Assembly (NCBI GenBank): GCA_023383015.1
Contig: JAHDXW010000006.1
Span: 78,952-142,951 of the forward strand
Direction: 5' to 3'
Source of the DNA: Paracoccaceae bacterium
Lineage (GTDB): Bacteria; Pseudomonadota; Alphaproteobacteria; Rhodobacterales; Rhodobacteraceae
Length of the DNA: 64,000 nucleotides
Position 1 is the stretch's first letter; the number at the start of each line of letters is the position of its first letter. A program made the translations under genes and the position numbers. The notes beneath the pieces were generated by a model, which saw nothing but the letters and a program-made list of their open reading frames with translations, ran no database searches and was not told where the DNA came from. This document shows positions 1 through 8,401 of this stretch, one piece after another.

Positions 1-895
1 CTTCCGACTGCGCATGGAAGTCGGCCCAGAACGGCCGCAGCGCCGGCGCGGCCTCGACGACCATGCGCTGGCGGGCGCGGACCGCGCCGGCCCCGTCGCA
101 CAGCGTCACCTCGACGGCGCCGGGCGCCGCGGCCACCAGCCCTGCGATCCGCCGGAAGGTCGCGCCGCGGCCGATCGAGACCCGATCGGGGAGGCCCGCG
201 AGCGGCGGGTCGGCGGCGAGCGCGAAGACCTCCCCGCAGCGGTCCGAGGGGTTGCCCCAGACGTCCTCGGCCTTCAGCGTCAGCGCGAAGGGCGCGCCGG
301 CCGCGACCATGGAGGGCAGGCCGAGCAGGTGGCGCGCCGGCGGGCCTGGAACGACCGCCACCTGGGGCTGCACGGGCAGCGACTGGAAGGTGAAGGTCGC
401 GACCGGGTCGACGAGGACATGGAACTCGAAGCTCTCTTCGACGAAGGTCTGCACCCGCAGGCCGGGCGAGCCTGCCGAGCGGTCGCCCAGCACGATGGTG
501 ATCGTGTCGCCGGGCTTCATGAAGCCGTTGACGACCTTGACCGAGAGCGTGTGGTCGAAGGGCCGGACGTTGCCCTTGCGCTCGAAGCGGCATTCCAGCA
601 CCGCCAGGTTGGAGGCGGTGACGGTGGCATATCCCGGCGCCTTCGGGTCGGAGAACTGCAGGGGCGTCTGGTCGGCGGCGAAGCGGAAGGCAAGCCGCAG
701 CGCGCCGCTGTCATCGATGCCGTAGCGGCCGGCGGTGTAGGTGAGCGTGAAGCTCTGCCACGACCCCGCCTCCACCGGCCCTGCGGGCTCGACCCGCGCG
801 GTGCCGAGGTCGGCGGGGTCGAGCGGCGCGGGGATCGGCGTGCACTGCTGCCCGCCCCCGGCAAGGCGGGCGGGGGGCACGGCGGGCGGGGTCAT
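1..895 (-). CDS. DUF3604-like (PHP-fold) protein, N-terminal part, cut by window edge
   Basis: The frame is open from an ATG at 895 to the window edge, giving the first 298 residues. AGGAGG lies 6 bases upstream of the ATG, which fixes the start. Most of the visible part is beta-rich and resembles the N-terminal half of DUF3604 proteins. Near residue 286 it reaches LRPFWADFHAQSE, close to the FWxDxHxQS motif that opens the metal-binding PHP-like domain of that family. The catalytic part lies outside the window. It is the last visible gene of a minus-strand set with an aldo/keto reductase, an SDR and a Dpp-type importer, which suggests a role in processing the imported compound. The family call rests on motif recall; the function is unknown. 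Confidence 0.6.
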   Translation of the reverse strand, partial: MTPPAVPPARLAGGGQQCTPIPAPLDPADLGTARVEPAGPVEAGSWQSFTLTYTAGRYGIDDSGALRLAFRFAADQTPLQFSDPKAPGYATVTASNLAVLECRFERKGNVRPFDHTLSVKVVNGFMKPGDTITIVLGDRSAGSPGLRVQTFVEESFEFHVLVDPVATFTFQSLPVQPQVAVVPGPPARHLLGLPSMVAAGAPFALTLKAEDVWGNPSDRCGEVFALAADPPLAGLPDRVSIGRGATFRRIAGLVAAAPGAVEVTLCDGAGAVRARQRMVVEAAPALRPFWADFHAQSE

Positions 896-925
896 GGCGA
901 TCCTCCTGCAGGGCCGGCCGTGCGG

Positions 926-1915
926 CTAGCGCATCCGGCCGGGCGAGACCCACATGTCGGGGTTGCGCCCGACCTTGGCCTTCACCGTCTCGGTCGCCGC
1001 CGAAAGCCGGGCGAGCATGTCGGCCGACAGCTTCGCCTGCGTGGCGGGCAGGTTCCAGCCCAGCTCCTCGGGCTTGCGCGCGCCCACGAGGTAGGATGTC
1101 ACCCCCGGCTGCGCCCGAAGCCAGGCCAGCGCCATGATCGCCATCGGCATCCCCGCCTCTTCCGCCAGCCCGCGCAGGGTGTCGAGAGCCTCGAACACCT
1201 CGGCCTCGGCTCCCGGCTCGCCGTGCTTGGCCTTCGGGCGCGCGCTCGAATACCAGCGGGACTGTGCGATGCCCTCGGGCACCTCGTCGGCGCTGCGATA
1301 GCGCCCCGTCAAGAGGCCCTGCGCCAGCGGGCTGTAGCAGATGAGGCCGACCCCGCGTGCGACGCAGAGCGGCTGGATCTCGTGCTCGATCACCCGCCAC
1401 AGCAGGCTGAAGGGCAGTTGGTCGGTGACGCACTCGGACAGCGCGAGCAGGTCGGTCAAGTCGCGGACGGCGAAGTTCGATACCCCGATGGCCCGGATCT
1501 TCCCGGCCTCCTTAAGCCGCTGCAATGCCCCCACGGTGTCAGCCAGCGGGATGTCGGCGTTCGCCCAGTGGAGCTGATAGAGGTCGATCCAGTCGGTCCC
1601 GAGCGCCTTCAGGCTGCGCTCGCAGGCCGCTGCGAGGTCGGCAGGCGCGAGGTTCTTCTTTGCCACCTTGGATGCGATCACCGCCTTGTCGCGCCGCCCC
1701 GCCAGCGCCAGCCCGAGGACCCGCTCCGAAGCGCCCCAGCCGTAGGCCTCGGCAGTGTCGAAGAAGTTGATGCCGGCGTCCAGCGCAGCGTGGACCGTGG
1801 CGATCGAGTCCTCGTCGCTCTGCTCGCCCCAGTAGGCGGGTTCACCAAAGGGCCAGCAGCCCAGCGCCATTTCCGAAACCGTGATGTCGGTGTTCCCGAG
1901 CTTTCGGTACTGCAT
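926..1915 (-). CDS. Aldo/keto reductase
   Basis: NAD(P)H-dependent oxidoreductase of the aldo/keto reductase superfamily, 329 residues, usual length. The catalytic tetrad is visible as D53 and Y58 (FDTAEAYG), K83 (ASKVAKK) and H116 (LYQLHWAN). No signal peptide, so cytoplasmic. Its stop lies 30 bases before the DUF3604-like gene, and an SDR lies 37 bases upstream, so the three are probably co-transcribed with the peptide-type ABC importer. The substrate cannot be read from sequence; the context suggests a carbonyl intermediate of whatever the importer brings in. Confidence 0.88.
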   Translation of the reverse strand: MQYRKLGNTDITVSEMALGCWPFGEPAYWGEQSDEDSIATVHAALDAGINFFDTAEAYGWGASERVLGLALAGRRDKAVIASKVAKKNLAPADLAAACERSLKALGTDWIDLYQLHWANADIPLADTVGALQRLKEAGKIRAIGVSNFAVRDLTDLLALSECVTDQLPFSLLWRVIEHEIQPLCVARGVGLICYSPLAQGLLTGRYRSADEVPEGIAQSRWYSSARPKAKHGEPGAEAEVFEALDTLRGLAEEAGMPMAIMALAWLRAQPGVTSYLVGARKPEELGWNLPATQAKLSADMLARLSAATETVKAKVGRNPDMWVSPGRMR

Positions 1916-1952
1916 GTCCGTCCGTCTCCTTCCGCCCGCCCCGCGCAGGCGC

Positions 1953-2744
1953 CTAGTAGTTCGACCAGCCCCCGTCCACCGTCAGGACCTGGGCGGTGAT
2001 GAAGTCGCCCGCCCGGCTGGCCATGAACTGGCAGGCGGCGGCGATGTCGTCGGGCCAGCCGCGGACCGACAACGCCTGAAGCGAGGAAAGCCGGCCGAGT
2101 TCGGCCTTGCCGCCCTCCTCGAAATGCCGCTCGCTGGCGATGGCGCCGGGGACGACGCAGTTCACACGGATGCCGGAGGCGCCCTCGGCGCGCGCAAGCG
2201 AGCGGGTGAAGCCGATCAGCCCGTGCTTGGTGGTGACGTAGTGCAGCGCGCGGGGGTCGCCGATATGGGCCATCACCGAGCCGATGGTCAGGATCTTGCC
2301 GTAGCCTGCCGCCCGCATCGCCGGCACCGCGGCGCGCGCCGCGATGTAGGCGCCGCGCAGGTTGACGGCCATCATGTCGTCCCAGGCCGCGACGCCGATC
2401 TCCTGCCAGGGTGCCTTGGAGACGTCCGCGGCGTTGACGACCAGCGTGTCGGGGGCGGCCCCGAAGTGGGCCGAGGTCGCAGCGAAGGCGGCAGCGGTGG
2501 CGTCCTCGTCGGCGGCATCGGCGACCACGCCCAGAAGCGCCGCGGCGCCGAGTTCGGCCTCCAGCGCGGCGGCGGCGGCGGCGCTGACCGCATCGTCAAG
2601 CCGGGTGATCGCCACCCGCGCCCCTGACCGGACGAAGCGCCGCGCGATCGCTGCCCCGATCCCCCGCGCCCCGCCGGTGACCAGGGCGACCCGCCCGGCC
2701 AGCGCGAAATCCCTGTCGCTTCCCGTGGTGTTCGGCCCGCTCAT
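1953..2744 (-). CDS. SDR family oxidoreductase
   Basis: Classical short-chain dehydrogenase/reductase of 263 residues. It shows the cofactor loop TGGARGIG (23-30), catalytic S156, Y169 and K173 (YVTTK), and a C-terminal VDGGWSNY typical of 3-oxoacyl-ACP reductase-like members. The structural NNAG motif reads NAAD (104-107), a mild departure. The start ATG overlaps the stop of the upstream ATPase gene by ATGA, so translation is probably coupled. The substrate is unknown; it is likely an accessory catabolic enzyme of the transporter operon. Confidence 0.88.
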   Translation of the reverse strand: MSGPNTTGSDRDFALAGRVALVTGGARGIGAAIARRFVRSGARVAITRLDDAVSAAAAAALEAELGAAALLGVVADAADEDATAAAFAATSAHFGAAPDTLVVNAADVSKAPWQEIGVAAWDDMMAVNLRGAYIAARAAVPAMRAAGYGKILTIGSVMAHIGDPRALHYVTTKHGLIGFTRSLARAEGASGIRVNCVVPGAIASERHFEEGGKAELGRLSSLQALSVRGWPDDIAAACQFMASRAGDFITAQVLTVDGGWSNY

Positions 2745-3550
2745 CGCCGCTCCTCCGCCTCGTCCCAGCCTGCCCGCGCGAGGCTGACATCCGCCGCCGC
2801 GGCCACCAGCGCCGCCGTGTAGGGGTTCTCGGGGCTGCCGAGCACGCGGTGCGTCGGCCCGGCCTCGACGACGCGGCCGCGGTGAAGCACGATCACATGC
2901 TCGGTCAGCCGGGCGACGACGGCGAGATTGTGGGTGACCATCACCAGCGCAAGGCCGAGATCCTCGCGCAGATCCATCAGCAGGTTCAGGACCTGCGCCT
3001 GCACCGAGACGTCGAGCGCGCTGGTCGGCTCGTCGGCATAGAGGACGGCCGGGCGGACCGAGAGCGCGCGCGCGATCGCGACGCGCTGCAGCTGGCCGCC
3101 CGACAGCTGGTGGGGATAGCGGCCGAGCACCTCGGCCTGCAGCCCGACGCGCGCAAGGCTTGCGGCGAGCTCGGCGTCGGTGGGCTGGCGGCTCTCCAGC
3201 GAGCGAACGGGCTCGGCCAGCGCGCGCGCCACCGTCATGCGCGGGTCGAGCGAGCGGCGCGGGTTCTGGAACACGATCTGGTTGCGGGCGAGGAAGGCGC
3301 GCCGGTCGGTGGCCAGCCAGTCGGTCACCGGCCGGCCGTCGAAGGACAGCGCGCCCCGGTCGGGGCGGAGCAGGCCGCACATCAGCCGGATCAGCGTCGA
3401 CTTGCCCGAACCCGATTCGCCGACGATGCCGAGCGTCCCGCGGGCCGGAAGCGCCAGCGAGATGTCGGCCAGCGTCCAGTCCTGGCCGGTGCCGCGCCGG
3501 CTCGAGCCATAGCGGAAATGGAGACCGCCGACCTCGACCAGCGCCGTCAT
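2741..3550 (-). CDS. Dpp/Opp-type ABC transporter ATP-binding protein (DppF-like)
   Basis: Second ATPase subunit of a peptide/nickel-type importer, 269 residues. Walker A GESGSGKS is at 44-51, with the ABC signature LSGGQLQRV, Walker B leading to DEPTSALD, and H-loop VTHN. The start ATG lies inside the end of the upstream ATPase gene (ATGA overlap at 3547-3550). It forms a full importer with the neighbouring DppD-like ATPase, two permeases and the binding proteins at 6467-9979. The ligand class (oligopeptide or related amide) is inferred from the family only. Confidence 0.9.
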   Translation of the reverse strand: MTALVEVGGLHFRYGSSRRGTGQDWTLADISLALPARGTLGIVGESGSGKSTLIRLMCGLLRPDRGALSFDGRPVTDWLATDRRAFLARNQIVFQNPRRSLDPRMTVARALAEPVRSLESRQPTDAELAASLARVGLQAEVLGRYPHQLSGGQLQRVAIARALSVRPAVLYADEPTSALDVSVQAQVLNLLMDLREDLGLALVMVTHNLAVVARLTEHVIVLHRGRVVEAGPTHRVLGSPENPYTAALVAAAADVSLARAGWDEAEERR

Positions 3551-4521
3551 CGCCCTGCCTCCGTGCCGACCGGATGCCAGCACTTGACCCAGCCGTTGCC
3601 GCCCTGGGGCGTGATCGGAGGATCTTCGGCGCATGCGGCCGTTGCATGGCGGCAGCGGTTGCGGAACCGGCAGCCGGCAGGAAAGCGCCCTGCCGCCGGC
3701 ACCGAGCCCTCGATCACCGCGAACCGCCGGCCGGTCATGGCCGCGATTTCGTCGCCCCCCGGAAGGCCCGGGTTGGCGCCGATCAGCGCCGCAGTGTAGC
3801 GGTGGCGCGGCGTCTCGGCGAGCGCGCCCGCCGACGCGAGCTCCACCATCCGGCCGCCGTAGATGACGCCGATGTCGTCGCACACGGCCCGCACCACCCC
3901 GAGCTCGTGGCTGACGAAAAGCAGCGCCATGCGCTGGGCGCGGCTGAGGTCGAGGATCAGCCGCAGGATCTCGTTCTGCACCGTAACGTCCAGCGCCGTT
4001 GTCGGCTCGTCGGCGATCAGGAGTTGCGGCCGCGCGGCGATGGCCATGGCGATCAGCACACGCTGCTGCTGTCCACCCGAGATCTGGTGGGGATAGCGCT
4101 GGTAGAGCACCTCGGGCTCGGGCAGGCGGACCTGGGCAAACAGCTCCAGCACCCGGGCGCGGATCGCCGCGCCGCCGAGGTCGGTGTTCAGCCGCAGCGC
4201 CTCGGCCACCTGCGGGCCGACCCGGGTGGTGGGGTTCAGCGCGCGCGTCGGGTCCTGGGGGATGAACCCGATCCGCGCCCCGCGGACCTTCGCCATGGCC
4301 GCGTCCGAGAGCCCGACCAGTTCGCGGTCCTCGAAGCGGACCGATCCCGCAAGCCGCGCCTCGCGCGGTTGCAGCCCGGCGATGCTCATCGCCGTGATCG
4401 ACTTGCCCGAGCCGGATTCGCCCACCAGCCCGACCCGGCGGCCCTGTGCGATGTCCAGCCGCTCGATGTGGACAAGCTCGAGGGGCCCGACGCTTACCCT
4501 GAGGTCGCGGATGGTCAGCAT
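3547..4521 (-). CDS. Dpp/Opp-type ABC transporter ATP-binding protein (DppD-like)
   Basis: First ATPase subunit, 324 residues. Walker A GESGSGKS at 34-41, signature [17 protein letters not shown]. The C-terminal tail is the Cys-rich oligopeptide-transporter extension (FRNRCRHATAAC, then KCWHP) found in DppD/OppD proteins. Translationally linked at both ends: its ATG overlaps the permease stop by one base (TGATG at 4521) and its stop overlaps the DppF-like start. Confidence 0.92.
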   Translation of the reverse strand: MLTIRDLRVSVGPLELVHIERLDIAQGRRVGLVGESGSGKSITAMSIAGLQPREARLAGSVRFEDRELVGLSDAAMAKVRGARIGFIPQDPTRALNPTTRVGPQVAEALRLNTDLGGAAIRARVLELFAQVRLPEPEVLYQRYPHQISGGQQQRVLIAMAIAARPQLLIADEPTTALDVTVQNEILRLILDLSRAQRMALLFVSHELGVVRAVCDDIGVIYGGRMVELASAGALAETPRHRYTAALIGANPGLPGGDEIAAMTGRRFAVIEGSVPAAGRFPAGCRFRNRCRHATAACAEDPPITPQGGNGWVKCWHPVGTEAGR

Positions 4522-5402
4522 CAGTGGCCCGCCTGGGTCAGCTGGCGCGGGTCGAGCCAGGCGCGAAGCCCGTCGCCGAGGATGTTGAAGCCGAGCACGG
4601 CGACCATGATCGCCGCGCCGGGAAACACCATCAGCCCCGGGGCGACGTCGATCATCGGCTGTGCCTCCTTCAGGAGCCGCCCCCAGGACGCGGTAGGCGG
4701 TTGCGCGCCGATGCCGAGGAAGGACAGTGCCGCCTCGGCCAGGATGCCCGAGGCGAACATGATCGAGGCCTGCACGATCAGGATCGGCGAGATGTTGGGC
4801 AGCACGTGGCGGAAGAGAACGTAGGTGCGGCTGCGGCCGTAGGCGTAGGCGGCCTCGACATAGTCGAGCGCGAGGATCTGCCGCGCCGGTCCGATCGTCA
4901 CGCGCGCGGCGATCGGGATGAACCAGATCACGATCGCGATGATCGAGGCGGTGTTGCCGGGCTCGAGGGCGGTGGCGATGACAAGGGCGATCAGGATGCC
5001 GGGGATCGCCACGCCAACATCGACCGCCCGTGACATGACCGACTGGCGGGCGCCGCTGGCCGCCGCCGTGGCCAGTCCGATCGCGGTGCCGACCACCAGC
5101 GCCACCAGCGTCGCGACGATCGAGACATAGAGCGACGTGCGTGCCCCGACGATGATCTGGGTGAGCATGTCACGCCCCAGACGGTCGGCGCCGAGCGGGA
5201 AGCCGGGGGTGCCGGGCGGGACAAGCCGGCTGCGCACGTTGATGCGCGCGGGGTCGTGCGGCGTCCAGATGTAGGACAGCAGCGCCACCCCGACGACAAG
5301 CCCCACCAGCACGCCGCCGATGATCAGAGCCAGCGGCAGGTGGCGGCGGACGGCCGGAACGGCCTCGCCGTCGGCGGCGGTGAGCGGTGCAGGGTCAGCC
5401 AT
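4521..5402 (-). CDS. Dpp/Opp-type ABC transporter permease (DppC-like)
   Basis: Inner membrane permease of 293 residues. It has an N-terminal cytoplasmic stretch, a first membrane helix near residues 25-47, a periplasmic loop with GADRLGRDML typical of DppC, and five further helices. The EAA loop that docks the ATPase is present (EAAYAYGRSRTYVLFRHVLPN). It overlaps the DppB-like gene by 8 bases and pairs with it. Confidence 0.92.
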   Translation of the reverse strand: MADPAPLTAADGEAVPAVRRHLPLALIIGGVLVGLVVGVALLSYIWTPHDPARINVRSRLVPPGTPGFPLGADRLGRDMLTQIIVGARTSLYVSIVATLVALVVGTAIGLATAAASGARQSVMSRAVDVGVAIPGILIALVIATALEPGNTASIIAIVIWFIPIAARVTIGPARQILALDYVEAAYAYGRSRTYVLFRHVLPNISPILIVQASIMFASGILAEAALSFLGIGAQPPTASWGRLLKEAQPMIDVAPGLMVFPGAAIMVAVLGFNILGDGLRAWLDPRQLTQAGH

Positions 5403-6372
5403 GGGTCGGCTTGCCCTTGCGGTCGGCGATGCGCGGGTCGAGCAGGCCGTAGGAAAGGTCCATGAAGAAGTTCATCACCAGCACGATCATCAGGATGACA
5501 AAGGCGAGCGACTGGACCACCAGCACCTCGCGGCCCTGCACCGCGACCAGCAGCAGCCGCCCGAGCCCGGGAATGACGAAGACGTTCTCGATGACGATCG
5601 CCCCGGCCATCAGGCTGCCGAGCTGAAGGGTGCTGACCGTCAGGACCGGGATCGCGACGTTGCGCAGCCCGTGCAGCAGCACCGCGGCGTTGAAGGTGCG
5701 CCCCTTGGCCATGGCGGTGCGGATGTAGTCCTCGTTCATCACGTCCAGCATTGCCGAGCGCACGAAGCGGGTCTTGACCGCGGTGCTGCCGAGGCTCAGG
5801 GCGGCGATCGGCAGGATCAGCGACACCAGCGAGGCGCGCGGGTCCTCGAGCATCGGCACGTAGCCGCCGGCCGGCAGCCAGCCGAGGTAGACGGCGAAGA
5901 GGTAGACCAGGAGCAGCCCGGCCCAGAACGAGGGCACGGCGATGCCGAGCTGGGCGAAGACGTCCACCGCCGTGCCGCGGGCGTTGCGGGCGTTGAGCGC
6001 CGAATAGGTTCCGATCGCGAGCGCGATCGTGATCGAGACGATGAGCGAGCCGAAGGCAAGCAGTGTCGTCGGGCCCAGCCGGTCGGAGATCTGCTCGAAG
6101 ATGTCGTAGCCGCCCGCGTAGGACCTGCCGAGGTTGCCGGTGAAGAAGCCGCCCATCCAGTCGAGGTATTGCACATGCCACGGCCGGTTCAGCCCGAGCT
6201 CCTCGCGCAGGGCGATGGCGGCCTCGGGCGCGGCCTCCTGCCCGAGGATCATCAGCGCGACGTCGCCGCCAAGAAGCCGCAGGAGCCCGAAGACGACGAG
6301 CGAGCCGATCACGGCCGAGACGAAGAGCGTCATGGCCTCGCGCGTGAACACCAGGAGAACCCTCGAGTTCAT
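5395..6372 (-). CDS. Dpp/Opp-type ABC transporter permease (DppB-like)
   Basis: Permease partner of DppC, 325 residues. It begins MNSRVLLVFTREAMTLFVSA, with the first helix near residues 12-33. The characteristic DppB region GLNRPWHVQYLDWM follows, and an EAA loop later (AMAKGRTFNAAVLLHGLRN). A GGGGAAG ribosome site precedes the chosen ATG; upstream in-frame codons run into the intergenic hairpin and do not look coding. The gap to the binding-protein gene (6373-6466) holds a strong hairpin, so permeases may be expressed at a lower level than the binding protein. Confidence 0.9.
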   Translation of the reverse strand: MNSRVLLVFTREAMTLFVSAVIGSLVVFGLLRLLGGDVALMILGQEAAPEAAIALREELGLNRPWHVQYLDWMGGFFTGNLGRSYAGGYDIFEQISDRLGPTTLLAFGSLIVSITIALAIGTYSALNARNARGTAVDVFAQLGIAVPSFWAGLLLVYLFAVYLGWLPAGGYVPMLEDPRASLVSLILPIAALSLGSTAVKTRFVRSAMLDVMNEDYIRTAMAKGRTFNAAVLLHGLRNVAIPVLTVSTLQLGSLMAGAIVIENVFVIPGLGRLLLVAVQGREVLVVQSLAFVILMIVLVMNFFMDLSYGLLDPRIADRKGKPTHG

Positions 6373-6428
6373 CAACTTCCCCTTCGCCCCCTCGGGCACG
6401 GCAAGGGCCGGCCTCGGCCGGCCCGCAA

Positions 6429-6451
6429 GCGGGCGCCCCCGGGGCGCCCGC
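6429..6451 (-). terminator. GC-rich hairpin between binding protein and permease genes
   Basis: Perfect 11-base inverted repeat (GCGGGCGCCCC and its complement) separated by one base. It sits 16 bases downstream of the binding-protein stop and inside the operon. There is no U-run, so it is more likely an attenuator or mRNA stabiliser than a full terminator. Confidence 0.55.
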
Positions 6452-6466
6452 CGGCTTGCGCGCGGA

Positions 6467-8035
6467 CTAGTCGGTCCAACGCAGTCTCCGCGCGTCGATC
6501 TCGCCGTAGACGATGAACGGCTTGAAGCCGACGATGCCATCACGGGCGAGCGCTGGGAACGACTGGGCATAGAGCGGAATGACCCAGGCGCTTTCGGCGA
6601 GAAGGCCGACGATCCGCTCCATGACCTTGATGTACTCGGCCCGGTCGAGGATGGTGTCCGACTGCCTGACCAGATCGTCGAAACCCTCGATGCAGACCTG
6701 GTTGTCCGCCGCGCCGAGCGGCGGCCGTCCACCGCGACAGATGAAGGCCTCTGCCTTGCCGACGCCACCCACGACAGTTGCATCGTAGTCGCCGTTCCTC
6801 CAGGCCCGATCAAGCCAGGTCGCCACGTCCATCGGGCGCGGCTCGATCACTATCCCTGCCTCCTCGAACTGGAAGACGAGCAGATCCTTGATTTGCGGGG
6901 ATTGCCCCGTGATGATGTAGGGGAAGCTCAGCCTGAGGGTCTCGATCCCTGCCTCCCGCAGCAGGGCGCGGGATTTCTGCGGGTCGTAGTCGTAGGGGCA
7001 ATATCCGTTGTTCCACGGCTCGGTAAACGGAATGACAATCTGGCAGATCGTCTTGCCGATGCCGGACTGGGCGGCGAAAAGGATGTCGTCGCGGTAGATC
7101 GCATGGGCGATCGCCTGCCGCACCCTGATGTCCCGCAGCGTCTCGTTGCGCGGATTGAGGAACACATACTGGATGTAAAGCGGCTCCGGCACCACGAGCT
7201 TCAGGTTCTGGCTGCCGTCCAGATTGCGCGCGCGGTCCATGCCTTCGCCGACGACTGAGGCCACCATGTCGATTTCGCCGGCAAGCAGCGCGTTGATCGC
7301 CGAGGTCTCGTCGGGGATGAAGCGATGCACGATGCGCTCGAAGTGCGGCTTGTCGCCCCAATAGTCCTCGAAGCGCTCGAGCATCAGATGCACGTCGGGC
7401 CGGTATTCACCGAAGACATAGGGTCCGCTGCCGATCATCTCGGAGGCAGCATTTCGCGTCTCGTGGAAGTTCTCCGGAACGATGATCCCCGACATGCTGC
7501 CAAGTTCGCCAAGCAGGCGCTGGCTTGGCGTCGAAAGCGTCAGTCGCACGGTCCTGCGGTCGACCGCCTCGACCGATACGACCGGCACCAGCGGGCCCTT
7601 TGTCACGGCAATCGGGGACACCTTGTTCTTCAGCAGCGAGTAGACCACGTCATCGGCGTCGAGGTCGCTGCCGTCGTGGAACTTCGCCTCGCGGATGTGG
7701 AAGGTATAGATCAGGCCGTCGTCGCTGATCTCCCAGGAGTCCGCAAGCCAGGGTCCGACGGTCCCGTCGCCCAGTTGTTCCAGCAACGGCTCGAGCACGT
7801 TGTGCAGGGTCGGGGCCATGAGCGCGGTGGGGGCCGCCTGCCAGTAGTTCCAGGCCGGCGGTTCCGACGGGAAGGACCAGGTAAGCGTGGTTCCCCGGTC
7901 CTGGGCGAGGGCTGTCCCGCCGGCGCCCAATGCGGCGGCGGCAGCAAGGACTGCGGCGAGGGCGACCCCCGAACCGCGGCGAGGTTGCATTCCAGAGCCC
8001 CCGTTGGAGGGCCTTGAGCCGCGAGCGTCCTGCAT
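6467..8035 (-). CDS. Dpp/Opp-type ABC transporter substrate-binding protein (copy 1)
   Basis: SBP_bac_5 family periplasmic binding protein of 522 residues. The ATG at 8035 is preceded by AGCGGAGGT at good spacing, better than for the internal ATG at 7990. A signal peptide ends near residue 45 (GGTALAQ). The mature part shows the family course: LTWSFPSEPPAWNYW, DSWEISDDGLIYTFHIREAKFHDG, ADDVVYSLLKNK and a VRQAIAHAIYRDDI segment. It is clearly paralogous to the protein at 8402-9979. It has its own consensus promoter (8174-8202). The ligand is unknown. Confidence 0.92.
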   Translation of the reverse strand: MQDARGSRPSNGGSGMQPRRGSGVALAAVLAAAAALGAGGTALAQDRGTTLTWSFPSEPPAWNYWQAAPTALMAPTLHNVLEPLLEQLGDGTVGPWLADSWEISDDGLIYTFHIREAKFHDGSDLDADDVVYSLLKNKVSPIAVTKGPLVPVVSVEAVDRRTVRLTLSTPSQRLLGELGSMSGIIVPENFHETRNAASEMIGSGPYVFGEYRPDVHLMLERFEDYWGDKPHFERIVHRFIPDETSAINALLAGEIDMVASVVGEGMDRARNLDGSQNLKLVVPEPLYIQYVFLNPRNETLRDIRVRQAIAHAIYRDDILFAAQSGIGKTICQIVIPFTEPWNNGYCPYDYDPQKSRALLREAGIETLRLSFPYIITGQSPQIKDLLVFQFEEAGIVIEPRPMDVATWLDRAWRNGDYDATVVGGVGKAEAFICRGGRPPLGAADNQVCIEGFDDLVRQSDTILDRAEYIKVMERIVGLLAESAWVIPLYAQSFPALARDGIVGFKPFIVYGEIDARRLRWTD

Positions 8036-8150
8036 TCCAGTACCTCCGCTTTCGACGATAGGACCGCCTGGCCGGCGGATCATGTCGCGGCTCTCAGAAG
8101 GGTCAGGCCGACGAGTTTCCCGGAAGCCCCTCCTGGCAAGTCCGATCCAA

Positions 8151-8170
8151 TGGTATGGTCTGGTGTGGTC
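8151..8170. repeat. 10-base imperfect direct repeat near the promoter start point
   Basis: TGGTATGGTC is followed immediately by TGGTGTGGTC, nine of ten bases equal. The pair lies 3 to 22 bases downstream of the -10 box of the minus-strand promoter, around the expected transcription start, a common place for a repressor. Confidence 0.4.
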
Positions 8171-8173
8171 CGA

Positions 8174-8202
8174 AGTGTAGGTTTGCTCCGGATGGCTGTC
8201 AA
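8174..8202 (-). promoter_or_regulatory. Consensus sigma-70-type promoter of binding protein copy 1
   Basis: On the minus strand the -35 box is TTGACA (8202-8197), the spacer is exactly 17 bases, and the -10 box is TACACT (8179-8174). It stands out in a GC-rich background and points at the gene starting at 8035. Confidence 0.7.
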
Positions 8203-8362
8203 CAACAACCGGGCGTCGCGGTGGCGAGGGCAGCAAGGCGCGCTTGTGCCGGGCGCTCCACCGGCATTCCAACACCGGCTGCCCCGACACGCACAGCGTC
8301 AGCCTGTCGGATCCGAACCGGAACATCGAGCGCATCGTCTTCCCCCGGGATCCCCGCCCGAA

Positions 8363-8387
8363 GGCGGGCGCCCCAGGGGCGCCCGCC
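8363..8387 (-). terminator. GC-rich hairpin downstream of binding protein copy 2
   Basis: Perfect 12-base arms (GGCGGGCGCCCC and complement) around a single A, starting 15 bases after the stop at 8402. Almost identical in core to the hairpin at 6429-6451, as expected if the gene and its tail were duplicated together. No U-run. Confidence 0.6.
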
Positions 8388-8401
8388 AGCCGGCTCGCGG
8401 G

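Larger units (their letters stand above)
8036..8401. other. Intergenic region between the two binding-protein genes
   Basis: 366 bases without a credible gene. It holds the hairpin behind copy 2 (8363-8387), a consensus promoter for copy 1 (8174-8202, minus strand), a direct repeat (8151-8170) just downstream of the -10 box, and a leader of about 130 bases up to the copy 1 start. Confidence 0.6.

Noticed and set aside
14..1999. Very long open frame on the plus strand (661 codons)
   Set aside because: It lies antisense to the DUF3604-like and aldo/keto reductase genes, is Arg/Gly/His-rich without domains, and has no ribosome site. Long antisense frames are expected at this GC content.
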